Assembly (NCBI GenBank): GCA_022822125.1
Contig: JAJECF010000034.1
Span: 1 to 45,457 of the forward strand
From: Alphaproteobacteria bacterium
GTDB lineage: Bacteria; Pseudomonadota; Alphaproteobacteria; Bin95
Length of the DNA: 45,457 nucleotides
Reading direction: 5' to 3'
Below are positions 43,909 to 45,457 of this stretch, piece after piece. The translations under genes were made by a program, and so were the position numbers. Below the pieces are notes generated by a model. The model saw only the letters and a list, made by a program, of their open reading frames with translations, was not told where the DNA came from and did not search any database. Position 1 is the stretch's first letter; each line of letters starts with the position of its first letter.

Positions 43909-44007
43909 CCGGTGGAGGCCTATCTGCAGACCGGCGCGCGCGCGCCGCTGGACTGGCTCGCCAAGCCGCTCACCGACTATTTCGCCCGCTCGCTCAGGGA
44001 GGAGTGA
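43906..44007 (+). pseudogene. C-terminal remnant of a HlyD-family type I secretion adaptor
   Basis: The frame reads MPVEAYLQTGARAPLDWLAK, then PLTDYFARSLREE and a TGA at 44005-44007. This is the characteristic end of PrtE/HlyD-type membrane fusion proteins (PGMPVEA...QTG...KPLTDYFARAFRE). Only 33 codons remain, and homology starts inside the right arm of the inverted repeat. The rest of the adaptor, and its ABC ATPase, are absent from the window. ATG 43906 is part of the original sequence, not a real start. Confidence 0.75.
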
Positions 44008-44177
44008 AACAGGATGCGGGTTGTTGCATGCGTTGCCCGGTCGTTATCCCCTCGGACGAAAAATTGTTCTGCCGGCCTGCGATTCGGTTCGCTAGGGTTG
44101 CAGCGCTACGGGCGCGCTTGAACCTCGGGAGCCGGGGAATGCGCCTGCGGCAGGCCGGGCCGGGAAGAGAGAGGGTC

Positions 44178-45457
44178 ATGCGGAACAGGGCGTGCATGGT
44201 CCTTCTGGCAGTCTTGGCCGCAGCATGCCTCGCACTTTCGCCGCTGAAGAATGCCGGGGCCGGGACCACAAGTGAGGCTCCAGGCCTCATCACATCTTCC
44301 GATCAATCCGCCTGCACGGTCTCGAAGGCCAACCCGGCCCAAGGGATGGTGGGTATGAACCCGCGGGGGCCAGGCCCCGCTGGGGATTGGGTCAATGCCT
44401 GGCTCTTCAAGGCGAGTTGCGATGGCAGTGCGCATACCGTCAAAATCAGAGTCCATAACGCCTTCACGGAGTCGGAGGCGGCGAGTGCAGCCGAAAAATA
44501 CGGCAAGGCCATCGGGCGCCTGCCTAAAGTGCTGCGAATCGGGATCGAGCCGGCAAAAGGGCTTCAGATATTCAGTATACACAAGGGATCCCATGCTTGG
44601 TATGCGACCAGGGCGTTTGGGAATATCCGCATCTATACAGGAACGCAAAGGAAAGCGGAGTATCACGAGGAAATACTGGTCCACGAGGCGGTGCATGTGT
44701 CGCTGGATGATCGGGTCAAGACGGACGACGCTTGGGAGGATGCACAGAAGGCCGACGGGGCGTTCATCTCGACCTATGCGCAGGCCAATCCCGGCCGGGA
44801 AGACGTAGCGGAGTCCTTCGTGGCGTATCTGGCGGCCCGGTTTCGACCGTCGAGGATCACCAGGAAATGGGAAACAACCATCTACGAGACGATCCCTAAC
44901 CGGGTCGCCTATTTCGACGCGCTGCTGACCGCCAGCGACATGACGCCCTTCACCAAAGCCTCGCCGCGCGTGGCGGGGCTCGTGATCACCAAAAGTGACA
45001 GCCTGTCGATAGAAGCCGGTGACGCGGCAACCTACCGCATGCGGCTCCTGTCGCCGCCGGCCGCCTCCGTGACGGTCACCCCGGAAAGCGACGACACGAC
45101 AGCGGCCACGGTAAGCGCGCCGCTGACCTTCGAGGCCGGCAACTGGCACATCCCTCAGACCGTGACGGTGACGGTCGTAGGTCCCGGCACGGCAACCATA
45201 TCCCACACGACATCATCGACCGGCGGAAACTACGAGAACATCGTTGCGGCGGACTTGCCGGAGGTGACCGTGACGGTGTCGGGGACGGACAACCCGGTTT
45301 CGCTGTCGGCAAGCGGCAACGGTGCCGTTGCGGAGGGCGACCCGGCGCTGACGGTCACGGCGACACTCGGGACGGCGAATGCGACGGGCCAGGCGCTCGC
45401 CATTCCGGTGCAGGTGCGGGCAGCAGGAACGACGGCGTCCTCCGCCGACTACACCCT
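44178..45457 (+). CDS. Secreted putative zinc metallopeptidase with beta-sandwich repeats (3' end outside window)
   Basis: The open frame runs off the window after 426 residues. A signal peptide is likely (about 1-28, MRNRACMVLLAVLAAACLAL). The central domain carries HEAVHVSLDD, an HExxH motif at 169-173, and Glu212 in DVAESFVAYLAARF, which could be the third zinc ligand. After about 265 come repeats: VITKSDSLSIEAGDAATYRM...TFEAGNWHIPQTVTVTV (about 270-335), then a Calx-beta-like start (SLSASGNGAVAEGDPALTVT, about 374-393). Such repeats mark large secreted proteins. GAGAGAGGG precedes ATG 44178; an in-frame ATG at 44139 is less likely. Codon use is less GC-biased than in the neighbouring genes. 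The adjacent HlyD remnant suggests a type I secretion context. Confidence 0.8.
   Translation, partial: MRNRACMVLLAVLAAACLALSPLKNAGAGTTSEAPGLITSSDQSACTVSKANPAQGMVGMNPRGPGPAGDWVNAWLFKASCDGSAHTVKIRVHNAFTESEAASAAEKYGKAIGRLPKVLRIGIEPAKGLQIFSIHKGSHAWYATRAFGNIRIYTGTQRKAEYHEEILVHEAVHVSLDDRVKTDDAWEDAQKADGAFISTYAQANPGREDVAESFVAYLAARFRPSRITRKWETTIYETIPNRVAYFDALLTASDMTPFTKASPRVAGLVITKSDSLSIEAGDAATYRMRLLSPPAASVTVTPESDDTTAATVSAPLTFEAGNWHIPQTVTVTVVGPGTATISHTTSSTGGNYENIVAADLPEVTVTVSGTDNPVSLSASGNGAVAEGDPALTVTATLGTANATGQALAIPVQVRAAGTTASSADYT

Larger units (their letters stand above)
43623..44177. other. Intergenic region with inverted repeats and a gene remnant
   Basis: This 555-bp region has no complete gene. 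It contains a 13-base palindrome CGGTCATTGACCG (43760-43772), a 21-bp-armed inverted repeat (43835-43908) and the C-terminal end of a HlyD-type adaptor (43906-44007). The remainder shows no recognisable RNA or promoter apart from a purine-rich ribosome binding site before 44178. Confidence 0.6.

Noticed and set aside
1..45457. CRISPR arrays, tRNA or rRNA genes
   Set aside because: No regularly spaced repeats, cloverleaf with CCA-type end or conserved rRNA stretches were recognised on either strand.

Overview
The window is high-G+C DNA (well above 60 % by eye) from an aerobic or microaerobic Gram-negative bacterium, most likely an alphaproteobacterium. The evidence is the uninterrupted ccoNOQP-ccoGHIS (fixNOQP-fixGHIS) order with a long FixN-type CcoN, the dense translationally coupled catabolic operons, and the dipeptide-type and branched-chain-amino-acid-type ABC importers. 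No rRNA, tRNA or CRISPR was seen, so genus-level placement is not possible.

Layout. (1) 1-1117: the end of an IS5-like element at the window edge, then an AT-richer accessory gene (DUF2806 family). (2) 1432-9094: a metabolic block with enoyl-CoA hydratase, class IV aminotransferase, enolase-superfamily enzyme, small membrane protein, acyl-CoA carboxylase beta subunit, a DUF2786/helix-turn-helix protein, a 3-hydroxyisobutyrate-dehydrogenase-like enzyme and an MFS transporter. (3) 9131-12193: a mobile-DNA scar with a truncated tyrosine integrase, a full integrase, and an IS5-like element whose transposase is frameshifted; its upstream end matches bases 1-137. (4) 12453-13235: a DUF2189 membrane protein. 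(5) 13249-21081, minus strand: the complete cbb3 oxidase operon ccoNOQP followed by the maturation genes ccoG, ccoH, ccoI and ccoS. (6) 21169-23058: a decayed reading frame and an intact-looking ISNCY-type element with about 30-bp terminal inverted repeats.

(7) 23258-33811: an isochorismatase-fold amidase, a five-gene dipeptide-type ABC importer and ATP-dependent hydantoinase subunits HyuA/HyuB. Together these look like an uptake and degradation route for a hydantoin-like compound (for example N-methylhydantoin to N-carbamoylsarcosine to sarcosine). (8) 33839-38798, minus strand: an SDR lacking the catalytic Tyr and Lys, an amidohydrolase-2 enzyme and two tandem acyl-CoA synthetases. They are divergent from (9) 38992-43622, a complete Liv-type ABC importer. 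Regions 8 and 9 plausibly import and CoA-activate a carboxylic acid. (10) 43623-45457: a long inverted repeat, the last 33 codons of a HlyD-type secretion adaptor, and a gene running off the window that encodes a secreted protein with an HExxH metallopeptidase motif followed by beta-sandwich repeats.

Both window edges fall in repetitive material (an IS end on the left, a repeat-domain gene on the right), which fits assembly break points. The most noteworthy items are the open-ended metallopeptidase beside a secretion-adaptor remnant, the hydantoin locus with its C-terminally extended HyuB, the YxxxK-less SDR, and the DUF2786 gene that has no conventional start codon.
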